Positions 54,308 through 63,376 of a DNA stretch of 64,000 nt are shown here, in pieces. Each line of letters begins with the position of its first letter. The stretch's first letter is position 1. The stretch covers positions 62,001 through 126,000 of the forward strand of contig CAJXJK010000002.1 in assembly GCA_913054135.1 (NCBI GenBank). Direction: 5' to 3'. The notes under the pieces were generated by a model, which was given only the letters and a program-made list of their open reading frames with translations, had not been told where the DNA came from and searched no databases. The position numbers and the translations under genes were made by a program. The DNA is from an uncultured Flavobacteriales bacterium (GTDB taxonomy: Bacteria; Bacteroidota; Bacteroidia; Flavobacteriales_D; Crocinitomicaceae).

Positions 54308-57130
54308 TTATTTCAAAACTGTGACATGGCCACGATACTCATATCTTTTATCAGAGGTTGTAGATTTGAAATCAACCTGCCAGATGTATGTTCCATCTTG
54401 AATAAGTCCGCCATCTCCATAGGTTCCATCCCATCCACTATCTTTATTATAAGATTCAAAAATGATTTCTCCCCAACGATTAAAAATTGTCATGTGGAAA
54501 TCATAAGGATCAATGCCTGAAGTAAACTGTGGTTTAAACCCTTCATTATATAAATCGCCATCAGGAGTGAATGTATTGGGTACATAAAACAAGAGTGCTT
54601 CTTCAACAATGATTTGCTTTTGTATACTGTCGGTACATCCGTCAATTGAACTAACCACCAATTCGGCCATATAATTCCCAGCAGATGCCGGATAATTGTA
54701 ATCTGGATTTTGATCAGAACTTCCACCCTGATTATTTCCAAATGACCAGTTCCAACTCACCGCATTGGTAGATAAATCTGAAAAATTCACATATGTATCA
54801 TCAGTTGTCAAAGATGTTGGTGTGCAAGTAAACATAGCTACTGGAACTTCATAAACTTGAACCCAATCATTATTATTAATTGTTTCAACACAACCTTCAT
54901 TTGTGGTAACTGTTAATGTAACCGAGTACAACCCTGTTGAACTATAAAAGTGAGAAGGGTTTTGCTGATTACTTTGAGTAAGATCGCCAAAACTCCAATC
55001 CCAATTCAGAATTCCAGCTCCATCAGTTATTGCATCTCCGGTAAAGTTTACTGCATAAGGACCACAATTATCTGGATCATCTAAATTCATACTTAAAGTT
55101 GTCGTCACAACATTCACATCAATTGAATCTCTTGTAGGACACATACCTCCTATTTCTATCCAATAAGTTCCGGATGTAGTAGCCATGAAAGTTGGATTTG
55201 TTGACCCATCTTGCCACAGATACGGACCTGTTTCAGCTGAGAAATCAAACTGAATATCGTCTCCATCACAAAGAGCAGCATCTGGTCCCAGAGTGAACGC
55301 TGGGTAGCTCTCATAAGAAACAATAATATCGTCAGTAGCCGAGCATGGTGCTGTCCCAATTTCAACCGAATATGTTCCGGCAGATGTAACGTTAAATGAA
55401 CTTAAAGTTGAATTGTCTTGCCATAAAAAAGGACCAGCCTCTGCCGACATGTCTAAGTTAAGGGTCTCACCATCACATAATGTTGTGTCATTTCCTAAAG
55501 AAAATACAGGTGCCGTCACAAATGCCACGTCTACAGTATCTGAACTCACACATTGAGTTCCTACATCAACATAATATTGACCAGCTGTTGTAACATTAAA
55601 AGTTGGATTGGTTGAAGCATCCTGCCAAACATAAGGACCTCCAGATGCAGTTGCATCTAACAGTAAGTTATCTCCTGTACAAAGATTAGCGTCTGGACCC
55701 AGGTTTATTACAGGATATACATCATATAAAATATTAATAGTGTCATATCCAACACATGGAGCTGTTCCAATTTCAACAAAATATTGACCAGCTGCTGTTA
55801 CATTAAAAGAACTAGCAATTGAATTATCTTGCCAGAGAAATGGTCCTGCTTGTGCAGACACATCTAGTAAATGCGAGTCGCCCGTACAAAGTGTTGTATC
55901 ATTACCTAATGAAAATACTGGACCAGTACCGTAGTTCACTACAACTGTGTCATAACCCAAACAAGTTCCTGTTCCTACCTCAACAAAATATGTTCCTCCT
56001 GTTGTCACATTAAATGTTCCAGCAACCGAATTGTCTTGCCACAAATATGGTCCACCTGAAGATGTTGCATCTAACAGCAGATTATCTCCGGTACAAAGAT
56101 TTGCATCAGGACCTAAATCAACCGCAGGTGGTGCCACAAAAGCAATATTTACCGTATCAGAACCAGAACAAGCACCAGACCCTACATCCACATAATACTG
56201 ACCTGCAACAGTAACATTTAATGTTGCATTCGTACTTCCGTCTTGCCATAAGTACGGAGCAGATGCAGCACTTGCATCTAATATTGCAGTTTCACCATTA
56301 CACAAAGTTTGATCTGCACCTAAGTCGATAGCAGCAGCACCAGTGTAAGTCACAATAATAGTATCCGTATTTTGACATCCTCCGGCAGGACCTAAGTCAA
56401 CATAGTATATACCAGCAGTAGTTACATTGAAAGTTGCAGCCGTACTGTTATTCTGCCATGTATAGGGACCAGTGAAGCCACTTACATCAAGTAATAAAGT
56501 TTGTCCCGAACATAAAGTCGTATCAGGAGGTAGCACAGGAACAGAAGGAACTGTTCCAATCAAAGTAACTCCATCAATATAAGTTGCATTCTGTGTATCG
56601 GTTGTGTTCTTAGCAAAAGAAATAAAGTCATAGTTAGCAGCCGCAACAAAAGTGTGAGTCACTAACTGCCATGTTTCTGGTGTAGTTAAAGCTACATTAC
56701 TTGCATTTCCTGCTCCAGCACCTGTTCCACCTGGTAATCCATTCGAAAAACCGAAATCAATTCCTGTGTTTGTTGCATTAGCTGATGAATTTAAATCAGA
56801 ATGAGATGCCCAAAATTGAAGCATGTAAGATTGGCCAGCCACAAGAGGTGTACATATGTATTGTCCAAATCTTTCATTCCATCCTCCACCACGAAAGAAC
56901 CTCACCCATTTACCTCCGTCAGGAGAAGGATTATTAATGACATAACTTGGTCCAGGACAAGCCGCAGGCGGACTTGCGCAATTGTCAGGAGAATGTTGAA
57001 CGATTGACCAATTTGTTGGAACGACACCAGTACCTCCGGCTCCAGCTTCCATGTCACCATTCATGATCAAATTTTGACCAAACGAATGTGCAGAACCCAA
57101 AAGGGCAAGAAGAAATATTATTTTTTTCAA
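54308..57130 (-). CDS. Large secreted protein with seven repeats, PKD domains and T9SS type B tail
   Basis: A 940-residue exported protein. The start codon is TTG, supported by the signal peptide MKKIIFLLALLGSAHSFGQ and by no ATG nearby. Residues 20-196 form a beta-sandwich resembling carbohydrate-binding modules. Residues about 197-677 are seven tandem repeats of 68-69 residues with core DLGPDxxLCxGDxxLLD...GPYLWQDxSTxxTFNVTTAGxYYVxVG (shortened in parts). Two PKD domains follow at about 680-848 (WDWSFGD, WNWSFGN). The last 90 residues (FTPDGDLYNEGFKP, MTIFNRWGEIIFES, GWDGTYGDG, GTYIWQVDF) are a gliding-motility/type B T9SS tail. Probably a surface adhesin. Confidence 0.93.
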   Translation of the reverse strand: MKKIIFLLALLGSAHSFGQNLIMNGDMEAGAGGTGVVPTNWSIVQHSPDNCASPPAACPGPSYVINNPSPDGGKWVRFFRGGGWNERFGQYICTPLVAGQSYMLQFWASHSDLNSSANATNTGIDFGFSNGLPGGTGAGAGNASNVALTTPETWQLVTHTFVAAANYDFISFAKNTTDTQNATYIDGVTLIGTVPSVPVLPPDTTLCSGQTLLLDVSGFTGPYTWQNNSTAATFNVTTAGIYYVDLGPAGGCQNTDTIIVTYTGAAAIDLGADQTLCNGETAILDASAASAPYLWQDGSTNATLNVTVAGQYYVDVGSGACSGSDTVNIAFVAPPAVDLGPDANLCTGDNLLLDATSSGGPYLWQDNSVAGTFNVTTGGTYFVEVGTGTCLGYDTVVVNYGTGPVFSLGNDTTLCTGDSHLLDVSAQAGPFLWQDNSIASSFNVTAAGQYFVEIGTAPCVGYDTINILYDVYPVINLGPDANLCTGDNLLLDATASGGPYVWQDASTNPTFNVTTAGQYYVDVGTQCVSSDTVDVAFVTAPVFSLGNDTTLCDGETLNLDMSAEAGPFLWQDNSTLSSFNVTSAGTYSVEIGTAPCSATDDIIVSYESYPAFTLGPDAALCDGDDIQFDFSAETGPYLWQDGSTNPTFMATTSGTYWIEIGGMCPTRDSIDVNVVTTTLSMNLDDPDNCGPYAVNFTGDAITDGAGILNWDWSFGDLTQSNQQNPSHFYSSTGLYSVTLTVTTNEGCVETINNNDWVQVYEVPVAMFTCTPTSLTTDDTYVNFSDLSTNAVSWNWSFGNNQGGSSDQNPDYNYPASAGNYMAELVVSSIDGCTDSIQKQIIVEEALLFYVPNTFTPDGDLYNEGFKPQFTSGIDPYDFHMTIFNRWGEIIFESYNKDSGWDGTYGDGGLIQDGTYIWQVDFKSTTSDKRYEYRGHVTVLK
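55102..56539 (-). repeat. Seven tandem 204-207 bp repeats in the T9SS cargo gene
   Basis: The DNA encoding the seven 68-69 residue repeats of the preceding protein. At the protein level units 3 and 5 are alike, and units 4 and 6 are alike, so a two-unit block seems to have been duplicated. Confidence 0.75.
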
Positions 57131-57196
57131 GGTTGTAGCTTTCTCTTCTATACGTTGAGGAATACAGAAGTGTTGCTAATTTACCACTAAAAAGGC

Positions 57197-57221
57197 GAAA
57201 AATCTATTTAATCAATAGATT
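57197..57221 (-). terminator. AT-rich terminator of the E1 fusion gene
   Basis: On the minus strand AATCTATT-GATTA-AATAGATT is a perfect 8-bp stem followed by TTT; it begins within the stop codon. The stem is AT-only, so the call is tentative. Confidence 0.4.
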
Positions 57222-59220
57222 AGTAATTAATTAATCTCAAAAGTTTTTCTTCAAAACGATCTTTAGGCATAAAGTTTTTCTCTAATTCTCCATCAAATGG
57301 TACTGGAGTATCCAAAGAGCCTTCGCGCATTACAGGAGCATCAAGATATTCAAAACAGTTTTCAGTGATTCTTGCAGAGATCTCCCCTCCTATTCCGCCA
57401 GTTAAGCAATCTTCATGTAGAATGATTACTCTTCCAGTTTTTTGAGCCGTAGCATAAACTGCATCCATATCAAGCGGCAACAGTGTTCTTAGATCAAGAA
57501 TATCAATGTCTAGGTTGTTAGACTCAGCAATTTCTCTAGCCCAATGTACACCCATACCATAAGTAATGACAGAAGCTTTTTGTCCTTCTTTAACCAAATT
57601 AGCTTTACCTATTTCTAGCGTATAGTAATCTTCAGGAACTTCTTCTCTAATTGAACGATACAACCCTTTATGTTCAAAGAAAACTACAGGGTTCGGATCT
57701 TCAATTGAAGCCGCCAGCAGACCTTTCGCCTCTGTTGGCGAAGATGGATATACAACCTTTAGTCCAGGCGTATGTGTGAACCAAGCTTCGTTTGATTGTG
57801 AATGAAAAGGACCTGCAGCAGACCCACCTCCAGTAGGCATTCTTACTACAACATCAGCCTTTTCACCCCATCTGTAATGTAGCTTAGCTAAGTTGTTAAT
57901 TATTTGATTGAATCCAACGGTAACGAAATCTGCAAACTGCATTTCCATTACTGCCTTCATTCCATTAATAGATAATCCTAATGCTGCACCAACTATTGCT
58001 GATTCGCAAATTGGAGTATTTCTAACTCTGTCTTTCCCAAACTCTTCAACGAAGCCTTCAGTGATTTTGAAAACACCTCCGTACTCAGCAATATCTTGCC
58101 CCATTATCACCAAGTCATCATACTTTTGCATGCTTTGGCGTAATCCGTCAGAAATGGCATCTACTAATCTTCTTTCTGTAGTTTTATTAAAATCAGGAGT
58201 GGTATAATTTGGAGTATAAGGAGCATAAACATCTCCCAACTCGAATTCAGTATTTGGAGTCACATTAGGCTCAGCATAAGCTACTTCTAACTCATCTTGA
58301 ATTTCCTTTTTGAATGCTTTCTTGATTTTCTCAATTTTAGCCTCTGTCAAAACCCCTTCGTTCAGCAGGTATTTCTCATAATTCGTTACAGGATCTTTAG
58401 ACTCCCATTTATCTTGCAATCCTTCAGGATAGTACTTTGTTCCTGATGCCTCTTCATGTCCTCTCATTCTGAAGGAAACGCATTCTAATAGGAAAGGTCT
58501 TGGTTTCTCTCTGAGTGATTCTGCAATTTGCTTGACAGAGTGATAGACTTCAAGGATGTTATTACCATCAATTTGAAATGCATCCATTCCGTATCCTGGA
58601 CCTTTATCTATGAATTGTTTACATCTGAATTGTTCATTTGAAGGAGTTGATAGCCCCCATTGATTATTCTCAACGGCAAAGATTACAGGAATATCCCAAA
58701 CTGAAGCTACATTTAAGGCTTCATGAAAATCTCCTTCTGAAGCACCTCCATCACCAGTAATTGCCAAAGCAACCTTGTTTTCACCTCTTAATTTATGAGC
58801 CAATGCAATACCTGTCCCTAAAGCCAATTGTGGCCCAAGATGAGATATCATACCCACTAAGTGATGTTCTTTGGTTCCGAAGTGAAAAGATCGATCTCTT
58901 CCCTTGGTAAAACCGGTCATTTTACCTTGGAATTGCGCAAATAAATTATTCAATGGAATCTCTCTTGTAGTGAAAACACCAAGATTCCTGTGCATTGGAA
59001 GAATGTATTCATCAGTATCTAATGCCAAAGCGATTCCTACTGAAATTGCCTCTTGCCCCCAACCTGAAAACCATTTTGATATCTTTCCTTGTCTGAGAAG
59101 AATCAACATCTTCTCTTCAATTAATCTTGGTTTCACCAAGGCTAGGTAGATATTTTTTAATTCATCATCTGATAAATCTTTTCTATCAAATTTGATGTCA
59201 TGTTTTTCAAGAACTGCCAT
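57220..59220 (-). CDS. 2-oxoacid dehydrogenase E1, fused alpha and beta subunits
   Basis: A 666-residue thiamine diphosphate enzyme. Residues about 1-325 are the E1-alpha half: SGWGQEAISVGIALAL and the TPP motif GDGGASEGDFHEALN...ENNQWG. Residues about 345-666 are the E1-beta half: GQDIAEYGGVFKITEGF, ESAIVGAALGLSINGMKAV, and the terminal GSLDTPVPFDGELE. The fused form is common in Bacteroidota and is usually assigned to branched-chain 2-oxoacid or pyruvate dehydrogenase complexes. It decarboxylates the 2-oxoacid and transfers the acyl group to lipoyl-E2. No E2 or E3 gene is adjacent. Confidence 0.94.
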   Translation of the reverse strand: MAVLEKHDIKFDRKDLSDDELKNIYLALVKPRLIEEKMLILLRQGKISKWFSGWGQEAISVGIALALDTDEYILPMHRNLGVFTTREIPLNNLFAQFQGKMTGFTKGRDRSFHFGTKEHHLVGMISHLGPQLALGTGIALAHKLRGENKVALAITGDGGASEGDFHEALNVASVWDIPVIFAVENNQWGLSTPSNEQFRCKQFIDKGPGYGMDAFQIDGNNILEVYHSVKQIAESLREKPRPFLLECVSFRMRGHEEASGTKYYPEGLQDKWESKDPVTNYEKYLLNEGVLTEAKIEKIKKAFKKEIQDELEVAYAEPNVTPNTEFELGDVYAPYTPNYTTPDFNKTTERRLVDAISDGLRQSMQKYDDLVIMGQDIAEYGGVFKITEGFVEEFGKDRVRNTPICESAIVGAALGLSINGMKAVMEMQFADFVTVGFNQIINNLAKLHYRWGEKADVVVRMPTGGGSAAGPFHSQSNEAWFTHTPGLKVVYPSSPTEAKGLLAASIEDPNPVVFFEHKGLYRSIREEVPEDYYTLEIGKANLVKEGQKASVITYGMGVHWAREIAESNNLDIDILDLRTLLPLDMDAVYATAQKTGRVIILHEDCLTGGIGGEISARITENCFEYLDAPVMREGSLDTPVPFDGELEKNFMPKDRFEEKLLRLINY

Positions 59221-59247
59221 GTTTAACGCAATGTTTTAAATGCAATT

Positions 59248-59276
59248 CAAAATTAACAGTTTTTTAAAATGTCCAA
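59248..59276 (-). promoter_or_regulatory. Promoter of the E1 fusion gene
   Basis: TTG (59274-59276) and TAATTTTG (59248-59255) are 18 bases apart on the minus strand, close to the Bacteroidota consensus. The leader would be about 25 bases. Confidence 0.5.
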
Positions 59277-59355
59277 GCTAAAATCATCATTAGTTATTAA
59301 CCATAATTCACAGTTAAAATGTGATTCCTAAATCAAGCTCAGCAGAAGGTGACGA

Positions 59356-59793
59356 TTATTCAATGTGTTCCATTTTGAGAGAGAAAGATCCTTTTTCTCC
59401 ATTTCGACCTTCAAATTCTCCTTCAATGTCAAAATTTTGCCCCAAAGAATTCTTTCCTGTATTTGTCACTTTCATAATCGTGGCAGTGCCTTCAACAGAC
59501 TCTTCGAAATCAATTATTGAACCGAACGATTTGGCCTCAACATTGTGAGGAGACGCCTTGGCTAAATTGTAAAACTCAAAGAAATGAATGGATGCTTCGC
59601 CAACTTTAAAAACAGACTCATCTGAAAAAGCATCTCCAGTATGAGTGAGAGAACTTTCTGAAATTGTCTCACTATAAGAGTCACCTAGTTTGATAAAGTA
59701 TTTCCCATTTTCGGCATTCTCAGAAGATTCTTGCGTTGAGCAAGAAATCATAATAAAAGATGAGAATAGGAAAAAATAAAGCTTTTGTGACAT
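59356..59793 (-). CDS. Small lipoprotein of unknown function
   Basis: A 145-residue protein with a lipoprotein signal peptide; the lipobox MISC puts the lipidated cysteine at residue 18. The mature part is beta-rich and acidic, with GTATIMKVTNTGKNSLGQNF followed by a C-terminal GEFEGRNGEKGSFSLKME (quoted in part). No family recognised. It is 40 bases after the preceding minus-strand gene, so the two may be co-transcribed. The 135 bases between it and the E1 gene hold the E1 promoter. Confidence 0.72.
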   Translation of the reverse strand: MSQKLYFFLFSSFIMISCSTQESSENAENGKYFIKLGDSYSETISESSLTHTGDAFSDESVFKVGEASIHFFEFYNLAKASPHNVEAKSFGSIIDFEESVEGTATIMKVTNTGKNSLGQNFDIEGEFEGRNGEKGSFSLKMEHIE

Positions 59794-59833
59794 TGATATT
59801 TTGTTAGTTGTTAAGATAATTGAGTACTTAGCT

Positions 59834-61621
59834 TTACTCGATTCTCTTATAATTCAAACTGATTCCTGCTTGAATATATGGAGCAGAAAAAGAGGTTTTC
59901 GTGAACTCATTCATTTTTCCATCTAACCTCCATCTCTTACCTGAGATGTCTAAATCATAACCCGCTTTAAAATTGAAACTAATAATCGGGAAAGTTAATC
60001 TAAGTTCAAGGTTCGGGTCAAGAGAGAATACATCATTCTTGTAAATAATCACATTTTGAGAATTAGATTGAATCAGATTCGGAACCGTATTATCGGTTAA
60101 TTCTGTTAATGCCATTTGACCATAGGTGAAATCAATACCGAAGGCAGATGTAAACCATTTGTTACCTAGGGTATAATATTGCCCCATCCCAAATCTCCAA
60201 CCTTTCAAATCAAATCTATCACCATTATTGATTTCAGGAATGTAAGTAAACTGAGTTCTGTATCCCATAGAACCCACTTGAAAGAAATCTAAAGCGAAAT
60301 TATAAGCGACAAACTTGTTTGTGAAGTTATTTGCTCCCACTCCTGCTAAAGCTGAATTCAACCTTTTGATTCCGCTAAAATAGCGGTACCCATAGTAAGC
60401 AGAGCCATGAACTTCAAAAATCTCTTCATCCCATTCAAATTGTAATTCTTCAAATGGTTCATCCTTCACATTTGAAACGATAATAAAAGGAAGTGAGTTA
60501 TAAAAACCATCAATGACGTGATCACCATTTTTATATGCCAGATCAATGATGTGGGCAGTTTCTTCTTGTAAATATTTCTCTTCGAGCTCAAGGCTTTCAA
60601 TGATTTCTTTATCAAATTTGAGTAAACCGGTTGAGTAATAGACTGGAATTACTAGCACTTTATTACTTAAGGTGTTATCAATTTCTTGAATCCTGTTAGC
60701 GATAGAATTCATGTAGTGATCGTAACACTTTTTTGCGTTTGCATCTTTATGAAGATGACATCTACCAAACTGTCCATAAAACTTGCCTTTGTCATCAGAT
60801 CGATAAGCAATCTCAAATTCATCTTTCATAAAATCTTCACGAATGATTGGAGACCTGACATCCCCCTTCTTTTCGGTTTGATACCATTCTTGCCCTACTT
60901 TGAGGCTTTTGATAATTGAAAAATAAACTGTTGAATCATCTGCCAATTCAACCTTCAATGAATCTTCATACTTCATTGAAATATCAATGATAGAGTTCAT
61001 ACTAGCCCATGGATTCAGTTCTCCAAACCCAAAGGTTCCATTATTCTCAATATAAAAATCATCTACAGTTCCGTTCTTATAACTTGATGTTCCTAATGCT
61101 ATGATTTGCTCAAAAACTTCGCCGCCAACAACCGAGTTATCTAAGGAATCAACAATAAAATTCAATGCTTTGACTGAGAAGTAAGGAAAGCGCTCTACGT
61201 CAATTCCATGAATGTGAATTTTGTTTTGAGCATCAAGCGAGTCGTTATACTTTCTCATCTGTTTGAACATATAATAGAACTGCTTGTAAAACGAGCTCTT
61301 CAAATAAGACATACAATTCTTATCTTTTTCATTCACTGCTTCTTCAATTAAATAACCTACAGCAGGCGATTGCTCAAACAAAAAGTGATTTACATTTTGT
61401 TCTTGATTGAGATACCTTAACAGCTTCCACTCTAATTTCGAATTAAAGGTTAGGTAGTTGTGATTTTCACCCGTAAAGTACACACGATAAGAATCAAGCG
61501 TATCTCCGAAAACTTCAAATTCTTTAAAATCTTCAGAATCGACAAATAACTCAGATGCACTTTCTTGAGCAAAGGTTAAATTGCTCAAGGACATTAAAAA
61601 GAAGAGAATAGTATTTTTCAC
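59834..61621 (-). CDS. Secreted EreA/TIKI-like domain fused to a beta-barrel
   Basis: A 595-residue exported protein (signal peptide MKNTILFFLMSLSNLTFAQ). The N-terminal 390 residues resemble the erythromycin esterase/ChaN/TIKI superfamily: FTGENHNYLTFNSKLEW (about 50-66), where a conserved GExH-type motif is expected, then FLFEQSPAVGYL and IHGIDVERFPY with candidate catalytic His/Glu/Asp. The C-terminal 180 residues look like an outer-membrane barrel (alternating aromatic strands, ending SLNYKRIE). Esterase, hydrolase or haem-handling function are all possible; not proved. Followed 40 bases downstream by the small lipoprotein gene. Confidence 0.65.
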   Translation of the reverse strand: MKNTILFFLMSLSNLTFAQESASELFVDSEDFKEFEVFGDTLDSYRVYFTGENHNYLTFNSKLEWKLLRYLNQEQNVNHFLFEQSPAVGYLIEEAVNEKDKNCMSYLKSSFYKQFYYMFKQMRKYNDSLDAQNKIHIHGIDVERFPYFSVKALNFIVDSLDNSVVGGEVFEQIIALGTSSYKNGTVDDFYIENNGTFGFGELNPWASMNSIIDISMKYEDSLKVELADDSTVYFSIIKSLKVGQEWYQTEKKGDVRSPIIREDFMKDEFEIAYRSDDKGKFYGQFGRCHLHKDANAKKCYDHYMNSIANRIQEIDNTLSNKVLVIPVYYSTGLLKFDKEIIESLELEEKYLQEETAHIIDLAYKNGDHVIDGFYNSLPFIIVSNVKDEPFEELQFEWDEEIFEVHGSAYYGYRYFSGIKRLNSALAGVGANNFTNKFVAYNFALDFFQVGSMGYRTQFTYIPEINNGDRFDLKGWRFGMGQYYTLGNKWFTSAFGIDFTYGQMALTELTDNTVPNLIQSNSQNVIIYKNDVFSLDPNLELRLTFPIISFNFKAGYDLDISGKRWRLDGKMNEFTKTSFSAPYIQAGISLNYKRIE

Positions 61622-61636
61622 TTAGAATAAAGGTAC

Positions 61637-61672
61637 AAAAAAAGCCGTCTTTGCTATGCAGAGACGGCTTTA
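61637..61672 (-). terminator. Terminator of the pspA operon
   Basis: On the minus strand AAAGCCGTCT pairs with AGACGGCTTT (10-bp perfect stem) and is followed by seven T. It ends transcription before the EreA-like gene. Confidence 0.9.
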
Positions 61673-61687
61673 AATATATCTAGTTGA

Positions 61688-62407
61688 TTATGCGTCTGTT
61701 GACGACATTCCCATTTTCGCTTTTAATGCAGCAAGGCTATCAGAAGCTTTCACTTCAGCAGATCCAGAATTTAATGCATCTTCAATTTCATCATCAACTG
61801 AAGTATTTTCAGATGCGATTTCAGCATAAGATTCTGCTAATGCTTCATCTTGGTCCACTTTTTCTTTCATTCTCTCTAACATACTAACTGTGCTTGAAGA
61901 ATCAACTCCTGCCAATTGTTTGTTAATTTTCTTAGTCGCTTCAGAGACCTTAGCTCTAGCTCTAAGAGTTTTCAATTCAACTTCGAATTTCTTAATGTTT
62001 GATTTTAATTTTTGGATATTGTTATCCAACTTGTCTACATTATTCTCGAATTTCGCTTGATCATTTTTAAGACGAATTGCCTCATTTGCAGAAGACTCTT
62101 TTGAAACTAAACATTCAGAAGCTAATCTATCAGCTTCTTCAGGTGAAATTTCTCCCGCCTCAGCTCTTTTCAATAACAAAACTGCTTTCTTTTCATAATC
62201 TGCTGCTCTATCGGCGGCTTTTTGCCCGTCATTCTTAGAACGGATAGCTAATGCTTTCACTTCAGCCAATGCTTGTAATGCAGCACTCAAATCCTTTTTT
62301 AAGTCACGGATTCCTTGCTCCGTCATTTTAATCGGATCTTCTAATTTATTTATTGCTGAATTGGCTTCAGCTTGTCCTATCTTAAATAGTCTTTTAAAAA
62401 TATTCAT
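61688..62407 (-). CDS. PspA/IM30-family membrane-stress protein
   Basis: A 239-residue, almost wholly alpha-helical protein. It starts with the amphipathic helix typical of PspA (NIFKRLFKIGQAEANSAIN) and continues as a long coiled coil with ALQALAEVKALAIRSKNDGQK and DNNIQKLKSNIKKFEVELKTLRARA. It ends with an alanine/aspartate-rich tail. The length matches the ESCRT-III-like PspA/Vipp1 family, which oligomerises on the inner face of the cytoplasmic membrane to repair leaks. It is 27 bases after a YbjN-like gene and closed by a strong terminator. Confidence 0.92.
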   Translation of the reverse strand: MNIFKRLFKIGQAEANSAINKLEDPIKMTEQGIRDLKKDLSAALQALAEVKALAIRSKNDGQKAADRAADYEKKAVLLLKRAEAGEISPEEADRLASECLVSKESSANEAIRLKNDQAKFENNVDKLDNNIQKLKSNIKKFEVELKTLRARAKVSEATKKINKQLAGVDSSSTVSMLERMKEKVDQDEALAESYAEIASENTSVDDEIEDALNSGSAEVKASDSLAALKAKMGMSSTDA

Positions 62408-62434
62408 TTCTTAGTTTTTTTTTGTTCTTAATTC

Positions 62435-62827
62435 TTAGTTTTTAGAGTAAGAGATGATTTCATCTGTATACTCACTTAGTAGTAAACTCAAAGAAGTTAA
62501 AGAGCCTTCTAACTCTTCAAGATCTAAAGTCTCAACTTGTAGCGTATCTCTGAACAATACTTTTGTACCGTCATCATCCATCACAAATGCGCCTGCTACT
62601 ATATCTCTATTTTTCATCAACAACTTGTGAGATACGTCACCAACATTAGTTTTTAAATCAAACAAATATTGCTCGATAATAATAATAGGGTCAGCAACAC
62701 CAATCATTAAGTTAGAAATTCCGTCATCAAGTGACTCTACGACAAATACTTCGTTTTCTTTGTCTTCATGTATAATCGAGTATTCTAACTCGCTTAAGTA
62801 GTCTTTTACTTTATCAAAGTGACTCAT
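62435..62827 (-). CDS. YbjN-like small cytoplasmic protein
   Basis: A 130-residue acidic alpha/beta protein: MSHFDKVKDYLSELEYSI, then VFVVESLDDGISNLMIGVADP and a C-terminal helix rich in Glu/Leu (LEELEGSLTSLSLLLSEY). This resembles the YbjN/tir-chaperone-like fold, usually linked to envelope stress. I choose ATG 62827, 28 bases from a -7 element, over the in-frame ATG 62875, which would add a lysine-rich non-family stretch and begin upstream of the promoter. It is co-transcribed with pspA. Confidence 0.72.
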   Translation of the reverse strand: MSHFDKVKDYLSELEYSIIHEDKENEVFVVESLDDGISNLMIGVADPIIIIEQYLFDLKTNVGDVSHKLLMKNRDIVAGAFVMDDDGTKVLFRDTLQVETLDLEELEGSLTSLSLLLSEYTDEIISYSKN

Positions 62828-62854
62828 AGTGATTTTATTTTTTTTGTTTGTAAT

Positions 62855-62862
62855 CAAATATA
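62855..62862 (-). promoter_or_regulatory. -7 element (TATATTTG) of the YbjN-like/pspA operon
   Basis: An exact TAnnTTTG match on the minus strand lies 27 bases before the start at 62827. It supports that start codon, because the longer reading frame would begin upstream of it. Confidence 0.5.
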
Positions 62863-62943
62863 GAAATTTATTCATTGCGTAAATACCATAACATTGGAAA
62901 ATACTATGGGGGGTAGAAAAATCTCGATAAGCTGTTTTTTTTT

Positions 62944-63019
62944 GCTAATTTCATGAGCGATTAATAGGATTGTGCTAATTTTTCAATCAATATACTATTA
63001 ATATTGGATATTTGCTAAT
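62944..63019 (+). promoter_or_regulatory. Repeated GCTAAT sites upstream of the XRE gene
   Basis: GCTAAT occurs at 62944, 62974 and 63014, spaced 30 and 40 bases apart, that is about 3 and 4 helical turns. The last two are within imperfect direct repeats (ATTAATAGGATTGTGCTAAT at 62960-62979 and 62997-63019). Likely operator sites for the XRE regulator that follows; this is inference. Confidence 0.45.
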
Positions 63020-63037
63020 ATATTTAGATTATTTTTT

Positions 63038-63376
63038 ATGCAGAAAGCAATTATTGCTAAGAATTTTAAAAAGCTTCGTTTGTTTAAGAGCCTTAATCAA
63101 ACCGAGTTTGCAGAGCTGTTTGGCATCACAAGATCAACAGTAGGCTCTTATGAAGAAGCAAGAGCTGAACCTAAGCTAGAAACATTAATAAAGGTAGCTG
63201 ACCACTTTAAGTTGAAGGTGGATGACATTATTCGAAAAGAATTAACGGTCAATCAAATTGCCAAATTTGAATACCCCTTGCCACAAGCAAAGAACTTGGA
63301 CCAACTTAACTCTAGAATGGAGACAATAGTTAAACGGTTGAATTCGATTGAAAAATTATTAAAATCAAAGAAATGA
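63038..63376 (+). CDS. XRE-family helix-turn-helix regulator
   Basis: A 112-residue protein. The HTH occupies residues 8-62 (LNQTEFAELFGITRSTVGSYE is the recognition region), followed by a hinge and a C-terminal coiled coil (LDQLNSRMETIVKRLNSIEKLL) suited to dimerisation. It overlaps the PLD-like gene by 4 bases (ATGA), so the two are translationally coupled, which is typical of a repressor paired with an effector. The repeated GCTAAT sites upstream suggest autoregulation. Resembles regulators of accessory modules rather than of housekeeping genes. Confidence 0.9.
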   Translation: MQKAIIAKNFKKLRLFKSLNQTEFAELFGITRSTVGSYEEARAEPKLETLIKVADHFKLKVDDIIRKELTVNQIAKFEYPLPQAKNLDQLNSRMETIVKRLNSIEKLLKSKK

